Made by a program: the position numbers and the translations under genes
Notes under the pieces: generated by a model
What the model saw: only the letters and a program-made list of their open reading frames with translations
What the model was told of the DNA's origin: nothing
Databases searched by the model: none
Assembly: GCA_036824245.1 (NCBI GenBank)
Contig: DAITAO010000003.1
Coordinates: 1-64,000 of the forward strand
Direction of reading: 5' to 3'
DNA length: 64,000 nt
From: JACVRM01 sp036824245
GTDB taxonomy: Bacteria > Actinomycetota > Thermoleophilia > Gaiellales > Gaiellaceae
Shown here: positions 26,137 to 35,694 of the stretch, one piece after another
Layout: every line of letters starts with the position of its first letter
Position numbering within the stretch: the first letter of the stretch is position 1

Positions 26137-27144
26137 GTGGAGGGGGTTCGCGTCGGCATCGACGTCTCACCGCTCGCGCTCACGCGCGCCGGCACGGCGC
26201 GCTACATCGTCAACCTGGTTTCCGCGCTCGAGCGGCTCGGCGGCGTCGAGCTGCGGCGGTTCGGGTTCGGCGCCGGAGGGCGGGCTGCGAAGGTTGCGCG
26301 CGACACGGTCTGGTACCTCGCGCTCCTGCCGCTGGCAGCGCGCCGGGCCGGCGTCGACGTGCTGCATTGCCCGAGCATCCGCGCGCCCTTCCGCTCCGCC
26401 GTACCGCTCGTTGTGACGATCCACGACCTCGCCCTGCTCCGCCATCCTGAAGCGTTCAATGAGTGGACGCGGCGCTACAGCGCGGCCGCGCTCCCGCGGG
26501 TGGCCCGTGCAGCCGCGGCGATCGTGACCGCCTCGGCCTTCCAGCGCGACGAGATCGTCGATCTCCTGCACGCGCGGGCCGAGCGTGTCCACGTTGTGCC
26601 GTACGGCGTCGGCGCGCCGTTCGAGCCGCAGGGGTCTGCGGCAAAGGGCGACTACGTACTGACGGTTTCCACCCTCGAGCCGCGCAAGAACCTGCCGCGC
26701 CTTGTGGAGGGATTCCGCCGCGCGGGGCTGGACGGCTGCGAGCTGCGCGTCGTCGGCGCGCGGGGCTGGGGCGAGGTCGACGTGGCGGGGGACGGCGTGC
26801 GCTGGCTCGGTGAGGTGTCAGACGAGGAGCTGGCCGCTCAGTACCGCGGCGCGCGATGCGTGGCCTACATGTCGCTCTACGAGGGCTTCGGACTGCCGGT
26901 GCTGGAGGCGATGGCGTGCGGAGCGGCGGTCGTCTGCCCGGCGGGCGCGCCCTATGAGGAGTTCGCCGGCGGCGTGGCCGTGACCGTCGATCCGCGCGAC
27001 GCGGACGCGATCGCGGCCGGCCTGGTGGAGGCCGCCGCCCGTCGCGGCGAGCTCGGACCGCGCGGCCGGGAACGCGCCGCCGTCTTCACGTGGGAGCGCG
27101 CAGCGCGCTCGACGCTCGACATCTACCAGCAAACCGCCGCGTGA
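26137..27144 (+). CDS. GT4 glycosyltransferase
   Basis: 335 residues from GTG 26137. Features are VGIDVSPLALTRAGTARYIVNL, VTIHDLALLRHPEAF, LTVSTLEPRKNLPRLVEGF and LYEGFGLPVLEAMACGAAVVC, again the mannosyltransferase-like GT4 pattern. It is more distant from the two upstream genes than they are from each other. The frame is open upstream but overlaps the previous gene, so the GTG 13 bases after that stop is chosen. Confidence 0.9.
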   Translation: MEGVRVGIDVSPLALTRAGTARYIVNLVSALERLGGVELRRFGFGAGGRAAKVARDTVWYLALLPLAARRAGVDVLHCPSIRAPFRSAVPLVVTIHDLALLRHPEAFNEWTRRYSAAALPRVARAAAAIVTASAFQRDEIVDLLHARAERVHVVPYGVGAPFEPQGSAAKGDYVLTVSTLEPRKNLPRLVEGFRRAGLDGCELRVVGARGWGEVDVAGDGVRWLGEVSDEELAAQYRGARCVAYMSLYEGFGLPVLEAMACGAAVVCPAGAPYEEFAGGVAVTVDPRDADAIAAGLVEAAARRGELGPRGRERAAVFTWERAARSTLDIYQQTAA

Positions 27145-27207
27145 AGGCATCCGTGGACAAACCGTGACGCTCCTTTCCCAAACGACCTGTCCCGAGCGGA
27201 CATGGTC

Positions 27208-27222
27208 CAGGGACTGTCCCTG
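27208..27222. repeat. Palindrome in the spacer between two glycosyltransferase genes
   Basis: cagggac and gtccctg flank a single t. The surrounding 99-base spacer (27145-27243) is the only sizeable gap in this glycosyltransferase run and also contains ggacatggtcc-like and tgtccc half repeats. It may be an operator, a promoter element or a dispersed repeat; whether copies exist elsewhere in the genome cannot be seen here. Confidence 0.35.
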
Positions 27223-27243
27223 TTTGTGTGACGAATCTGTGAA

Positions 27244-28308
27244 ATGCGGGACTCGATGAGCGCGCCTCTTGTTGTGATCGACGCCGACGTGCTCGGGCGG
27301 CAGCGCACCGGCGACGAGACGTACGTCGAGAACCTGCTCCGCGAGCTGGCGCTGCTGGCGCAGCCCGACATCCGCCTTGCCGCCGTCGTGCGGAACGCAG
27401 CCGCCCTCCCGGAAGGCATCGAGCGCGTCCGGCTGCCCGCGCGAAGCCAGGTCGCGCGCATGGGCGTGCGACTGCCGCTCGTCCTGCGGCGGCTGCGGCC
27501 GGCGCTGGCGCATTTCCTGCACGTCGTGCCGCCTGCGTACCGCGGCGCTGCCGTCCTCACCGTGCAGGACCTCTCCTTCGAAAGCGAACCCCGGCTGATG
27601 CCGCTCCGCGACCGGCTCATCTTCCGCGCGCTCGTGCGCCCGTCGACGCGGCGCGCCGCGCGGGTGCTGACGGGCTCCGAGCAGACGCGCACCGACCTCG
27701 TCGAGCACTACCGAGTCCCTCCCGGGAAGGTCACGCTCATCCCCTACGGCGCCGATCCGGCCTTCGTGGCCGAAGGGCCGCGCCACGACGGCGCGCGCTA
27801 CGCCCTCTTCGTGGGCGCTCTCCACGCCCGCAAGGACCCTCTGGCCGCCGTCGAGGCGCTCGCGCTCCTGGACGACGACCTGCGTCTCGTCGTCGTCGGC
27901 CCCGACAAGGGCTCGGGCAACGATCTGCGCGCCGCGGTCGCCCGCCTGGGGCTCGAGCAGCGCATCGATTTGCACGGCCACGTGACCAAGGAGGAGCTCG
28001 CGGCGCTCTATCGCGGGGCGCAGTGCCTCGTCTTCCCGTCGCGTTACGAGGGCTTCGGCCTGCCGATCGTCGAGGCGATGGCGTCCGGCACGCCGGTGGT
28101 CACGACAGCCGCGGGCGCCACCACCGAGGTGGCAGGCGACGCCGCCGTCGTCGTCGAGCCGGGGAACCCAGTCGCACTGGCAGGAGGAATCGAGCGAGCA
28201 CTCGCCGACCGGGAGCGACTCGTCGCGGCCGGGCTGGCGCGGGCGAGCCGCTACAGCTGGACGGAGACGGCCCGGCGCACGCTCGACGTCTACCGGGAGC
28301 TGCTGTGA
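27244..28308 (+). CDS. GT4 glycosyltransferase
   Basis: 354 residues (ATG 27244, with a second ATG at 27256). It shows VVIDADVLGRQRTGDETYVENLLREL, LTVQDLSFESEPRLM, LFVGALHARKDPLAAVEAL and SRYEGFGLPIVEAMASGTPVVT. The 'RTGDETY' acceptor-side loop differs from the three genes before it, so it likely uses another acceptor. The stop overlaps the next GTG start by four bases. Confidence 0.9.
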   Translation: MRDSMSAPLVVIDADVLGRQRTGDETYVENLLRELALLAQPDIRLAAVVRNAAALPEGIERVRLPARSQVARMGVRLPLVLRRLRPALAHFLHVVPPAYRGAAVLTVQDLSFESEPRLMPLRDRLIFRALVRPSTRRAARVLTGSEQTRTDLVEHYRVPPGKVTLIPYGADPAFVAEGPRHDGARYALFVGALHARKDPLAAVEALALLDDDLRLVVVGPDKGSGNDLRAAVARLGLEQRIDLHGHVTKEELAALYRGAQCLVFPSRYEGFGLPIVEAMASGTPVVTTAAGATTEVAGDAAVVVEPGNPVALAGGIERALADRERLVAAGLARASRYSWTETARRTLDVYRELL

Positions 28309-29060
28309 GCGTTGCCGCCGTCGTGGTCGTGCACGAGCCGCGGCCCGAGGTCGAGGCCTGCCTGCGAGCGCTGGCCCCGCAGGTCGACGACCTCGTGGTG
28401 GTGGCGAACCTCCCCGGCGAGCTGCCGCTGCCCAGCGGTGCACGGCTCCTCGAGAACGAGCGGCCGGTCGGCTACGCCGCCAACGCCAACCGTGGCATTG
28501 CGGCGACGGCGGCGCCGTTCGTCGCGGTCGCCAATCCCGACACGGAGCCCGCGCCCGACGCCGTCGCAGTGCTCCACTCCTTCGCCGAAGCCACGCCGCG
28601 CTGCGGCGTCGCCGGCCCGCAGATGCGCTACCCGGACGGCACGTGGCAGCCCTCCCGCCGCCGCTTCCCAACCGTCGGCGGCACCCTTGTCCGGCGGACG
28701 CCGCTCCGCCTGCTCGTCGACCCCTACCGCCGCCAGCGCGGCCACTACCAGCTCGACGAGCGGCCGGACGAGCCTGTGCAGGCCGATTGGATGCTGGGCG
28801 GTTTCCTGCTGCTCCGCCGCGCCATGCTGGACGAGCTCAGTGGCTTCGACGAGGGCTTCCGGCTCTACGGCGAGGACATCGACCTCTGCTACCGAGCCGC
28901 CAAGGCCGGCTGGGAGCGCTGGTACGTGCCACAGGCAGTCATCACGCATCGCCACCTCGCGGTCACCGACCGCCGCTTTCTCACGAGACGGACGCTCTGG
29001 CACTGGCGCGGCATCGCACGCTTCGTGCGCAAGCACCCCGAGCGCCTGCGCGCGCTCTAG
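28305..29060 (+). CDS. GT2 glycosyltransferase (rhamnosyltransferase-like)
   Basis: A 251-residue GT-A enzyme from GTG 28305 (GTGA overlap). ENERPVGYAANANRGI and FVAVANPDTEPAPDA (the DxD equivalent is NPDTE) precede MLGGFLLLRRAMLDELSGFDEGFRLYGEDIDLCYRAAKAGW, the ED-containing acceptor motif of WbbL/Rfb-type rhamnosyltransferases. HRHLAVTDRRF follows. It is the last plus-strand gene of this run and ends convergently (overlapping stops) with the GT-C genes. Confidence 0.88.
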   Translation: MSVAAVVVVHEPRPEVEACLRALAPQVDDLVVVANLPGELPLPSGARLLENERPVGYAANANRGIAATAAPFVAVANPDTEPAPDAVAVLHSFAEATPRCGVAGPQMRYPDGTWQPSRRRFPTVGGTLVRRTPLRLLVDPYRRQRGHYQLDERPDEPVQADWMLGGFLLLRRAMLDELSGFDEGFRLYGEDIDLCYRAAKAGWERWYVPQAVITHRHLAVTDRRFLTRRTLWHWRGIARFVRKHPERLRAL

Positions 29061-31249
29061 GACTCCGGCACGTAGCTGAACGTCACCTGCGCACCGAGCT
29101 GGCGCGCGTCCACCTGGCCGTAGTCGGCCGGCGAGAACGTCGGCTTGATGACCACCTCGACGCGCACGGGCAAGGAAGACGCCGGGATACGGAACGCGCG
29201 CGAGGCACCGCTGTGGATCACCCAACGAATCCGGCGCGGCGAAGCGATCTCGACGATGCCGTCGGCCGTAACGGGGCGCCCGTAGCGGATGACGACACGA
29301 CCCGGCTTGTCCGGTCCGGTCCAGGCAGCCCGGGAAAGCGCGACCTCGATCGTGCCGCTGTCAGCGGTGCCCGCGTACTGCGTGTACACGGCCTCGCTGC
29401 CCATCCAGCCGTCCGCGAAGATCCCCTGCACCGCGGTGGCAAGGCGCAGCGGCGGAAGGACACGGTAGAGCGAAAGTGGGCTCCCGAGCGCCGTGCCGCC
29501 CTCCGCGAGCAGCTCGCCGTGCACCGCCGTACCCCGATGCACGACGACGTACGGCTCTGTCACGTCCGAGGGTGAGCCTGGCGCCGCGATCCGCTCGAGC
29601 CGGCCCGTCACGTCGTTCGCTACGAGATCATCACCGGGAAGCGGGCAGATCTCGGCCTGACCAAGCCGGTGGAAGCGGCGGACGCTCCGGTTCCAGAACT
29701 CAGTCTGCAGCTGAACCGCCGACGCGTTGAACTGATCGGGGTGCGGCGTGACGATCAGGGCCACGCGCGCATCGCGCCCGACCCGGTCGTCGACCCAGGT
29801 GGGATTCGCGCCGGCGAGCTGGAACGAGCCCTCCGACAGCAGTTGCGTGTGGTGGAACGCCGGCCGCGAGAACACGACCAGAGTCGCCGCGACCCCCAAC
29901 GGCAGGAGCACCAGAGCGCCTCTGAGCGGCAGCAGGACGAACGCGACGCCCACAGCGAGGGCCGCGAGCGTCACCGCCCACACGACCCGGTCCTGATCAC
30001 CGTCGAAATGGACCGGCCAACGCAAGAACGCGTAGAGCGAGAGCGTGTTGACCGGCAGCGAGCCGGCGAACAAGGTGTCGCGAAACTCGTGCAACAGCCA
30101 CGCGACTAGTCCGACGGACAAACCGGCGCCCGCCACCGTCGCGCCAATCGGCCGACGTGGTGCCCCACGCCCGAGCCACGCCACCAGCGCGAGCAGCAGG
30201 AGCGGCATCGCGTAGAAGCTGTAGCGCTCGACCACCCAATCAGCCGTGCTGGTCGCGAACGCGCCGACCTGTACGGCGACGAGCAGAACGAGCGACACGG
30301 CTACCGCGACAAACGCGCGTTCAGCATCGCTTCGCGAGCGGCCGAGCGCGCCCAGCAGAACGAGGACGACGAGGGCCGCCATCGGGACGACCGCCACGGC
30401 GAGCGCTAGCTCGCCGAGATGCAAGACGCCCCACCGTACGATTCCGCCCACGGGATATTTGTTGTGGCGGAGGTCTACATAAGGGCCGAGCACACTCGCG
30501 AAGAGGCCGGTCGTCACGCGCTTGTAAAGGGCGTAGCCACCGGCGAGCACCGCGAGCGCCACGAGAGGCCGTAGCTGTTGCAGCGCGCGCGTTCGCAACT
30601 CGTCTCGCTCCACCCCGGCTCGTGCGTCGAGCGCGAGCTTCAGCACGGCTGCCACGAAGAACGCGGGCAGCAGCACGACGCTTTGGAAGCGCGTCGCCCA
30701 CGCAACAGCGATGGCGACAAGGGCCAGCGTCTGGTACGGGACGGTCGGACGTTCGAGCGCGAGAGCGATCGCGAAGGCGCCGACGAGGAAGGTCGTGTAA
30801 GCGGCGTTCTCGGTCATCACGAGGCCGTTGAACGTGAACGCCGGGATGAGGAGGACGAGCACGGTCGCTACGAGCGCCCAGGGCGGTGATGCGAGCCGCC
30901 GAGCCCACAGGTACGCAGGTACCCCGGCGAGCGACATGACCGCGACGTTGACGGCCTTGACGAGCTCGAACGTGGTCTCCATCGAGCTCGCCCACCAGGC
31001 AGGGGCAACCAGCAGCGGGTAGATGTAGCTGAAGCCCAGATCGGTACCGCGGTACGCGTATCCGTCACCCTCGGACAGGCCGCGCGCGATCCCCGCGTAG
31101 ATGAACTCGTCGCACAGGATGTTCGGCGCCGCGACGCGATTCGCCAGCGTCCCGCGCACGACCGCGGCGATCAGGATGATTCCCGCCGCGACCAGCCCGT
31201 AGAGGAGGTCGGCTGACGGGTTCCGCAGGCGCGCCGGCAGCGTCCTCAC
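29057..31249 (-). CDS. GT-C type integral membrane glycosyltransferase (PMT/ArnT-like), copy 1
   Basis: 730 residues. About a dozen hydrophobic segments span residues 15-460, followed by a soluble C-terminal domain of about 250 residues. Asp47-Glu48 (LCDEFIYAGIARGL) in the first extracytoplasmic loop match the catalytic DE motif of GT-C enzymes using polyprenyl-phosphate sugars. VMTENAAY and TRFQSVVLLPAFF fit family 39/83 patterns. The C-terminus is beta-rich (VALSRAAWTGPDKPG, SPADYGQVDARQLGAQVTF). It is a tandem twin of the upstream gene with identical length, GTGA-coupled to it. It presumably glycosylates the polymer or a protein outside the membrane. Confidence 0.82.
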   Translation of the reverse strand: MRTLPARLRNPSADLLYGLVAAGIILIAAVVRGTLANRVAAPNILCDEFIYAGIARGLSEGDGYAYRGTDLGFSYIYPLLVAPAWWASSMETTFELVKAVNVAVMSLAGVPAYLWARRLASPPWALVATVLVLLIPAFTFNGLVMTENAAYTTFLVGAFAIALALERPTVPYQTLALVAIAVAWATRFQSVVLLPAFFVAAVLKLALDARAGVERDELRTRALQQLRPLVALAVLAGGYALYKRVTTGLFASVLGPYVDLRHNKYPVGGIVRWGVLHLGELALAVAVVPMAALVVLVLLGALGRSRSDAERAFVAVAVSLVLLVAVQVGAFATSTADWVVERYSFYAMPLLLLALVAWLGRGAPRRPIGATVAGAGLSVGLVAWLLHEFRDTLFAGSLPVNTLSLYAFLRWPVHFDGDQDRVVWAVTLAALAVGVAFVLLPLRGALVLLPLGVAATLVVFSRPAFHHTQLLSEGSFQLAGANPTWVDDRVGRDARVALIVTPHPDQFNASAVQLQTEFWNRSVRRFHRLGQAEICPLPGDDLVANDVTGRLERIAAPGSPSDVTEPYVVVHRGTAVHGELLAEGGTALGSPLSLYRVLPPLRLATAVQGIFADGWMGSEAVYTQYAGTADSGTIEVALSRAAWTGPDKPGRVVIRYGRPVTADGIVEIASPRRIRWVIHSGASRAFRIPASSLPVRVEVVIKPTFSPADYGQVDARQLGAQVTFSYVPES

Positions 31250-33438
31250 AGGCGCCCGCGAATGACGCGGAAGCTCACCTGTGCGCCAAGCTCGCGTGTG
31301 TCCGGAAGCCCGAAGTCAGCAGGTGAGAAGGTCGGAGTGATGCTGATCTCAGCGCGAAACGGAGCACGCGGCGCCGGCAGCGTCACAACGCGGCGCTCCC
31401 CGCTGTGGAGCACGACGTTGCGGCGCGCGGAAACGGCGCCCAGCTCGGGCACACCTCCCACTACCGCGAGCGGCCCCACGCGGACGCGCACGTTGCCCGG
31501 CACGTCGCGCCCACCCCACGCCTCGCGAGAGAGCGTGATCCGCAGGAGGGCGCTTGGCGGAGCTGCGTACCGCGTGAGCGCAGCAGATGCTCCCATCCAC
31601 CGGTCGCCGTAGAGACCTTCGATGCTGCCCGCCAGGCGCAGCGGCGCTGCGACGCGGTAGAGCGCCAGCCGGGGACGAGCGGCCACGACTCGCCCTGCCA
31701 GTTGCACCTCCCTGCTCGCGACTGCGTACTCCGTCGACCCAGCTGGTGCGCCGACAATTCGACCAGTGGCGGGATCGACTCCCCCGGCCACTTCAGGGAG
31801 GGGGTCTCGTGTCGGCGGCCCGAGTCGCAAGACGGCCCCGAGGCTTCGGTTCCAGAACTCGGTCTGCCAGACGATCATCGGGTCGTAGGCGGGGTCCTTG
31901 CCTGCGTCGTACAGGTACAGCACGTCAACATCGCGGCCGACGCGATCGTCCAGCCAGTCGAGATCGCTTCCACCGGCATAGCCCTCGAGCAGCACGGAGT
32001 AATCACGCAGCGCACCCCGTACCGGGTAGCTGCTGAGAGCCAGAAACGCCGCCACACCGAGGGGCAGTAGCAGCATGAAACGCCTCGGCACGAAGAGAAA
32101 GGCCGCCGCGGCAAGCGCGACTCCGCCCCGGAGAAGCCACTGCGCCTGGTCGACGCTGTCCACGATCTGCGAAGCCCGCAGCACGGGAATGAGCCCGAAG
32201 GTGTCGGACATGATCTGGATTCCGAGCAGCTCGACGAGCTCGATCTTGAGCACGAGCAGCGCCGGCACGAGCGCGGCCACAGCCGCCACCAGGTAGGGGC
32301 GACGCGGTGCTCCGCGCGAGAGCCACAGCGCGAGGGCAATGAAGAGAAGGGGCGCGAGGGGGAACATGTAGCGCTCCTCGATGCGCCCGGAAAAACGAGA
32401 GGCGAACACTGCGACCTGGACGACCACGAGCGCGACCGCCGACGTCGTAACAGCCAGAAAAGCCCGCTCGCGAGCCGACACGGTGCGGCCGTCCGCCAAC
32501 GCGAGGCCGAGCAGCATGAGGAAGGCGCAGGCCGGCACCACTCCGACCGAGAAGCCGAGCTCCGCGAAGTGGAGCACGATCCAGTGCAGCGAGTCCCCGA
32601 GCGAGTAGTCGACCGCGGCGACGGCCTCGTACGCGCCGAGGCCGGAACGCAGGCTCTCCCCTTGTGCGGCCTGGAAGAGCGCATATGCCAGCGTGCCGCC
32701 GGCGAGGACGGCGAACGTGGCCCAGAAGCGGCGCAACTCGGCGAGCGCCCGGCCCGTGCGTGATTCCCCGGCAACGGGCGCGCGCATCCCGAGCACGACG
32801 AAGAGCAGGATCGCGAGCGGTAGTACGCCGATGAGCACGAGCCCCTGCACGCGGGCGAACACGGTGAGGCCGACGAGGGCTAGTGCAAGTGCCTGGAGGC
32901 CGAGTGTCGGCCGCTCGAGCATGGCTGCGACAGCGAACATCGCGGCCACGAACAGCGGGAAGAACGCGTTCTCGCTCATCAGCACGCCCGTGTAGAAGAA
33001 GGAGGGCATGATCAGGACGAGGCCGGCCGCCGTCAGCGCCCATGCCGGCGAGACCAGTCGGCGACCCCACAGGAACGTAGGGACCACCGCCAGTGTCATC
33101 AGCAACACGTTCAGGGCCTTGGCGATCGCGTAGGCGGCACCGACGGAGTCAGCCAGCCAGGCAGGCGCGATCAGTAGCGGATATAGGAGGCTGCGCAGCT
33201 CGATTGGTTTGTCGCGCACGAGCACCTCACCGTCGGACGCGACGCTCTTCGCAATGTCCGAGTAGACGATCTCGTCCACGAAGATCCATGGGGTCTCGAT
33301 CTCCCCGGCGAGCCACAGACGCGCCGTCACCGCAAGAAGCAGAGCGCCCGACATAACCAGTGGGAGCCCCAGGAGCCGAGACTCTGTGCCTACCGACCGG
33401 TCGCTCGGCACCGCCCCTACGGCGCGCTCATTCGCCAC
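31246..33438 (-). CDS. GT-C type integral membrane glycosyltransferase (PMT/ArnT-like), copy 2
   Basis: Also 730 residues, with the same topology as the downstream twin. Asp55-Glu56 (IFVDEIVYSDIAKS) forms the DE motif. VLMSENAFFPLFVAAMFAV, FARVQGLVLIGVLPLAILL and a C-terminal beta-rich region ending SPADFGLPDTRELGAQVSF align with copy 1 along the whole length. The GTG start at 33438 overlaps the upstream glycosyltransferase by 11 bases. The divergence between the twins suggests distinct sugars or acceptors rather than a recent duplication. Confidence 0.82.
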   Translation of the reverse strand: MANERAVGAVPSDRSVGTESRLLGLPLVMSGALLLAVTARLWLAGEIETPWIFVDEIVYSDIAKSVASDGEVLVRDKPIELRSLLYPLLIAPAWLADSVGAAYAIAKALNVLLMTLAVVPTFLWGRRLVSPAWALTAAGLVLIMPSFFYTGVLMSENAFFPLFVAAMFAVAAMLERPTLGLQALALALVGLTVFARVQGLVLIGVLPLAILLFVVLGMRAPVAGESRTGRALAELRRFWATFAVLAGGTLAYALFQAAQGESLRSGLGAYEAVAAVDYSLGDSLHWIVLHFAELGFSVGVVPACAFLMLLGLALADGRTVSARERAFLAVTTSAVALVVVQVAVFASRFSGRIEERYMFPLAPLLFIALALWLSRGAPRRPYLVAAVAALVPALLVLKIELVELLGIQIMSDTFGLIPVLRASQIVDSVDQAQWLLRGGVALAAAAFLFVPRRFMLLLPLGVAAFLALSSYPVRGALRDYSVLLEGYAGGSDLDWLDDRVGRDVDVLYLYDAGKDPAYDPMIVWQTEFWNRSLGAVLRLGPPTRDPLPEVAGGVDPATGRIVGAPAGSTEYAVASREVQLAGRVVAARPRLALYRVAAPLRLAGSIEGLYGDRWMGASAALTRYAAPPSALLRITLSREAWGGRDVPGNVRVRVGPLAVVGGVPELGAVSARRNVVLHSGERRVVTLPAPRAPFRAEISITPTFSPADFGLPDTRELGAQVSFRVIRGRL

Positions 33439-34669
33439 GCACGAGCTCCCGCGCAGCGGCGCCGATGTCGCGTACCGCGGGCGCGTCGCCCGTCATGCCC
33501 ACATCGGCTGCCGCCACCGCCACCTGGGTCAGCATCGCGTCCTCGGCGAGCCGGAGCCCCATCGATTCCTCGCACGCCGCTGCGTAGAGATCGGCGACTC
33601 GCTCCAACCCGTGCTCGCTGCGTGCGAGCTCGCCGGCCGCCGCTCCCCTCTGTCGCCGCTCGTCGGCATTCGAGGCGAGCCGACGCAGCGCATCGGTGAG
33701 CGCATCCACCTCGCGTTCGTCGACGGGGATCTTGATTGCCACGTCGTCGGGGAGCTCGGCGAACGAGCCCACGTCCGAGACGACCACCGGCCTGGCCGCC
33801 GCGAGCGCGCGGACGACGACTGCAGATGTCTCGCCCATGGTCGGCCACCGCAGGCTCACGCAGAGGTCGCAGGCCGCTAGCAGAGACCACAGCTCGCCCT
33901 CTTCTACGCGACCGAGCGCCAGCACTGCGTCGCGCGCTCGGGCGTCGTCGATCTCGCGGTCGAGGTCGATGCCCGAGACGCCGCCGGCGAGCACGAGCAA
34001 CGCTTCCGGGAACTCACCGCGCAGCCGGGCGAACGCCTCGAGCAGCTGCGGAACGCGCTTCGCGGGATTGAGATTGCCGAAGCACAGGATGAGCGGCGCC
34101 CGTGGCCGATCCAGTGTGTAGGGCGTGGACGAGGGCTGCGGCCACGCGGGCATCGGAATGCGCCATACGGGCCCGGTGTACTGCGCGTCCCGCGTCAGGC
34201 GGACGGCATGTCGCGAGTGGACGATCACGCCGTCGGCGTGGTCGAGCACCTCGCCCGCTAGGGGGAAATCTCCCGCACGCCGTTCCCACAGCGGCGGCAC
34301 GAGCCCGTCGATCACTCCGTGGGCCAGCAGCCGGCCGACCGTGCCCGCCTCGCGCTGCATGGCGTCCAGGTACCCGGCGCTGTCGCCGCGGCCGACCGTC
34401 ACGCCTGCGACGAGGTGGTGCAGCGAGAACTCGTGCAGGACGACCAGCCCGCGACGCGCGCGCAGCTCGTCGAGGATCCAGCCGTGGGCCTCCGGGCTGT
34501 TACCGATGTGGTAGAGGGCCAGGTCGAACGCCGGGCGCCTGCGGAAGCGCCGGCGCGGACTGACGATCTCGACGTCGAGATGGCGTGCCAGGGCGGGCAA
34601 CAGCAAGGCGCTGTAGTCGGCTACGCCCGAGCGCTCGGGCGGCAGCGGTGAGAAGTAGCCGACCCTCAT
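33428..34669 (-). CDS. GT4 glycosyltransferase
   Basis: 413 residues from ATG 34669. Features are RVGYFSPLPPERSGVADYSALLLPAL, LVVLHEFSLHHL, VIVHSRHAVRLT, ILCFGNLNPAKRVPQLLEAF and a late LRWPTMGETSAVVVRALAAARPVVVSD. In the last motif the E-x7-E of GT4 becomes E-x7-A, so the second Glu may be lost. ATGA overlap couples it to the upstream GT4. The C-terminal 50 residues are helical and not family-typical. Confidence 0.82.
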   Translation of the reverse strand: MRVGYFSPLPPERSGVADYSALLLPALARHLDVEIVSPRRRFRRRPAFDLALYHIGNSPEAHGWILDELRARRGLVVLHEFSLHHLVAGVTVGRGDSAGYLDAMQREAGTVGRLLAHGVIDGLVPPLWERRAGDFPLAGEVLDHADGVIVHSRHAVRLTRDAQYTGPVWRIPMPAWPQPSSTPYTLDRPRAPLILCFGNLNPAKRVPQLLEAFARLRGEFPEALLVLAGGVSGIDLDREIDDARARDAVLALGRVEEGELWSLLAACDLCVSLRWPTMGETSAVVVRALAAARPVVVSDVGSFAELPDDVAIKIPVDEREVDALTDALRRLASNADERRQRGAAAGELARSEHGLERVADLYAAACEESMGLRLAEDAMLTQVAVAAADVGMTGDAPAVRDIGAAARELVRGE

Positions 34670-35694
34670 GGCGCCAGCAGACGGTCGATCACGCGGTCCC
34701 AGGTCACCTGCTCGGCGAGCGACTTTCCGCGCAGCCCCCAGATGCGCGCCTCCTCGCGATGCGCAGACAGCCACCCCGCGGCCTCCGCCACCGCTAGCGC
34801 AGTGGGCTCGCAGACGAGCCCGGTCTGGCGGTCGGCAACGGTCTCGAGCGGCCCCCCGGCATCCCGGGTCGTGATCACGGGCTTCTCGGAGAGGAAGGCC
34901 TCGTACGGGACGAGTCCCAAATCCTCGTCGATCGGGGCGTAGTAGACCGCAAGACACGTGGCATAGAGCTGGGCCAGCGCATCGGGCTCCACCCGGCCCG
35001 CAAAGCGGACGCGGCCGTTGAGACCGAGCGAGCCCGCGAGCTGCTCGAGACGTTCCCTGTCCGGTCCGTCTCCGACCACGACGACGTCCAGCCCGTCGGT
35101 TCTGGCGGCGGCTTCGAGCAGCAGGTCGACCCGCTTCGAAGAGTCGAGGCGACCGACAGAGAGCAGGAAGTCGCCGTACGACTCGCAGTGGTACGGCAGC
35201 GGCTGTGGCGGCGGCGGAAGCACCTCGGCATCGAGGTCCGTCGAGGCACGCAGGCGCTCGGCGACGTTGCGCGAGATGGCAAAGAGCTTCCGTGCCTCGC
35301 CGAGCGTCTTTCGGTCGAGCCGGTGCACGGCGCGGCGCGTGGCGCGGTCGAGCGGCTCGGCCCCGAACTGCCCGAGCGGCGTCCCGTCGAGCTCGTAGGC
35401 CTGGCGAAACTGGTGAACAAGCCACACCACCTTGTTCGGATGGCGGATCGCGTACGACGGAAACTTCGTTGCGATCACGAGGTCGACCGGCTGCCCCTGC
35501 GCCTCCTCGAGATCGAGCAGCCGCCAAACGAGCGCCTCGGTGAGCACCCGCGGCGTCGGATACCACCTGAACGGGACGGTGACGAGCTCTACCTCGTGCG
35601 CTCGCTCGCGCAGTCGCCGGACGAGCTCGCCAGCCAGGATCTCGGCGCCCCCGTGTGCGAAGGGCACCTGCGGCAAGCAAACTGCGATTCTCAT
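34666..35694 (-). CDS. GT4 glycosyltransferase
   Basis: 342 residues from ATG 35694 (overlapping the methyltransferase stop). RIAVCLPQVPFAHGGAEILAGELV near the start, VWLVHQFRQAY, LLSVGRLDSSKRVDLLLEAA, VVVGDGPDRERLEQLA and EDLGLVPYEAFLSEKPVITT are present. E-x7-E is preserved as EDLGLVPYE. It lies in a minus-strand run with the WbdD-like methyltransferase and two GT2 genes. Confidence 0.88.
   Translation of the reverse strand: MRIAVCLPQVPFAHGGAEILAGELVRRLRERAHEVELVTVPFRWYPTPRVLTEALVWRLLDLEEAQGQPVDLVIATKFPSYAIRHPNKVVWLVHQFRQAYELDGTPLGQFGAEPLDRATRRAVHRLDRKTLGEARKLFAISRNVAERLRASTDLDAEVLPPPPQPLPYHCESYGDFLLSVGRLDSSKRVDLLLEAAARTDGLDVVVVGDGPDRERLEQLAGSLGLNGRVRFAGRVEPDALAQLYATCLAVYYAPIDEDLGLVPYEAFLSEKPVITTRDAGGPLETVADRQTGLVCEPTALAVAEAAGWLSAHREEARIWGLRGKSLAEQVTWDRVIDRLLAP

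Noticed and set aside
26818..28671. 617-residue minus-strand frame opposite GT4 and GT2 genes
   Set aside because: It is Arg-rich without domains and crosses three real plus-strand genes.
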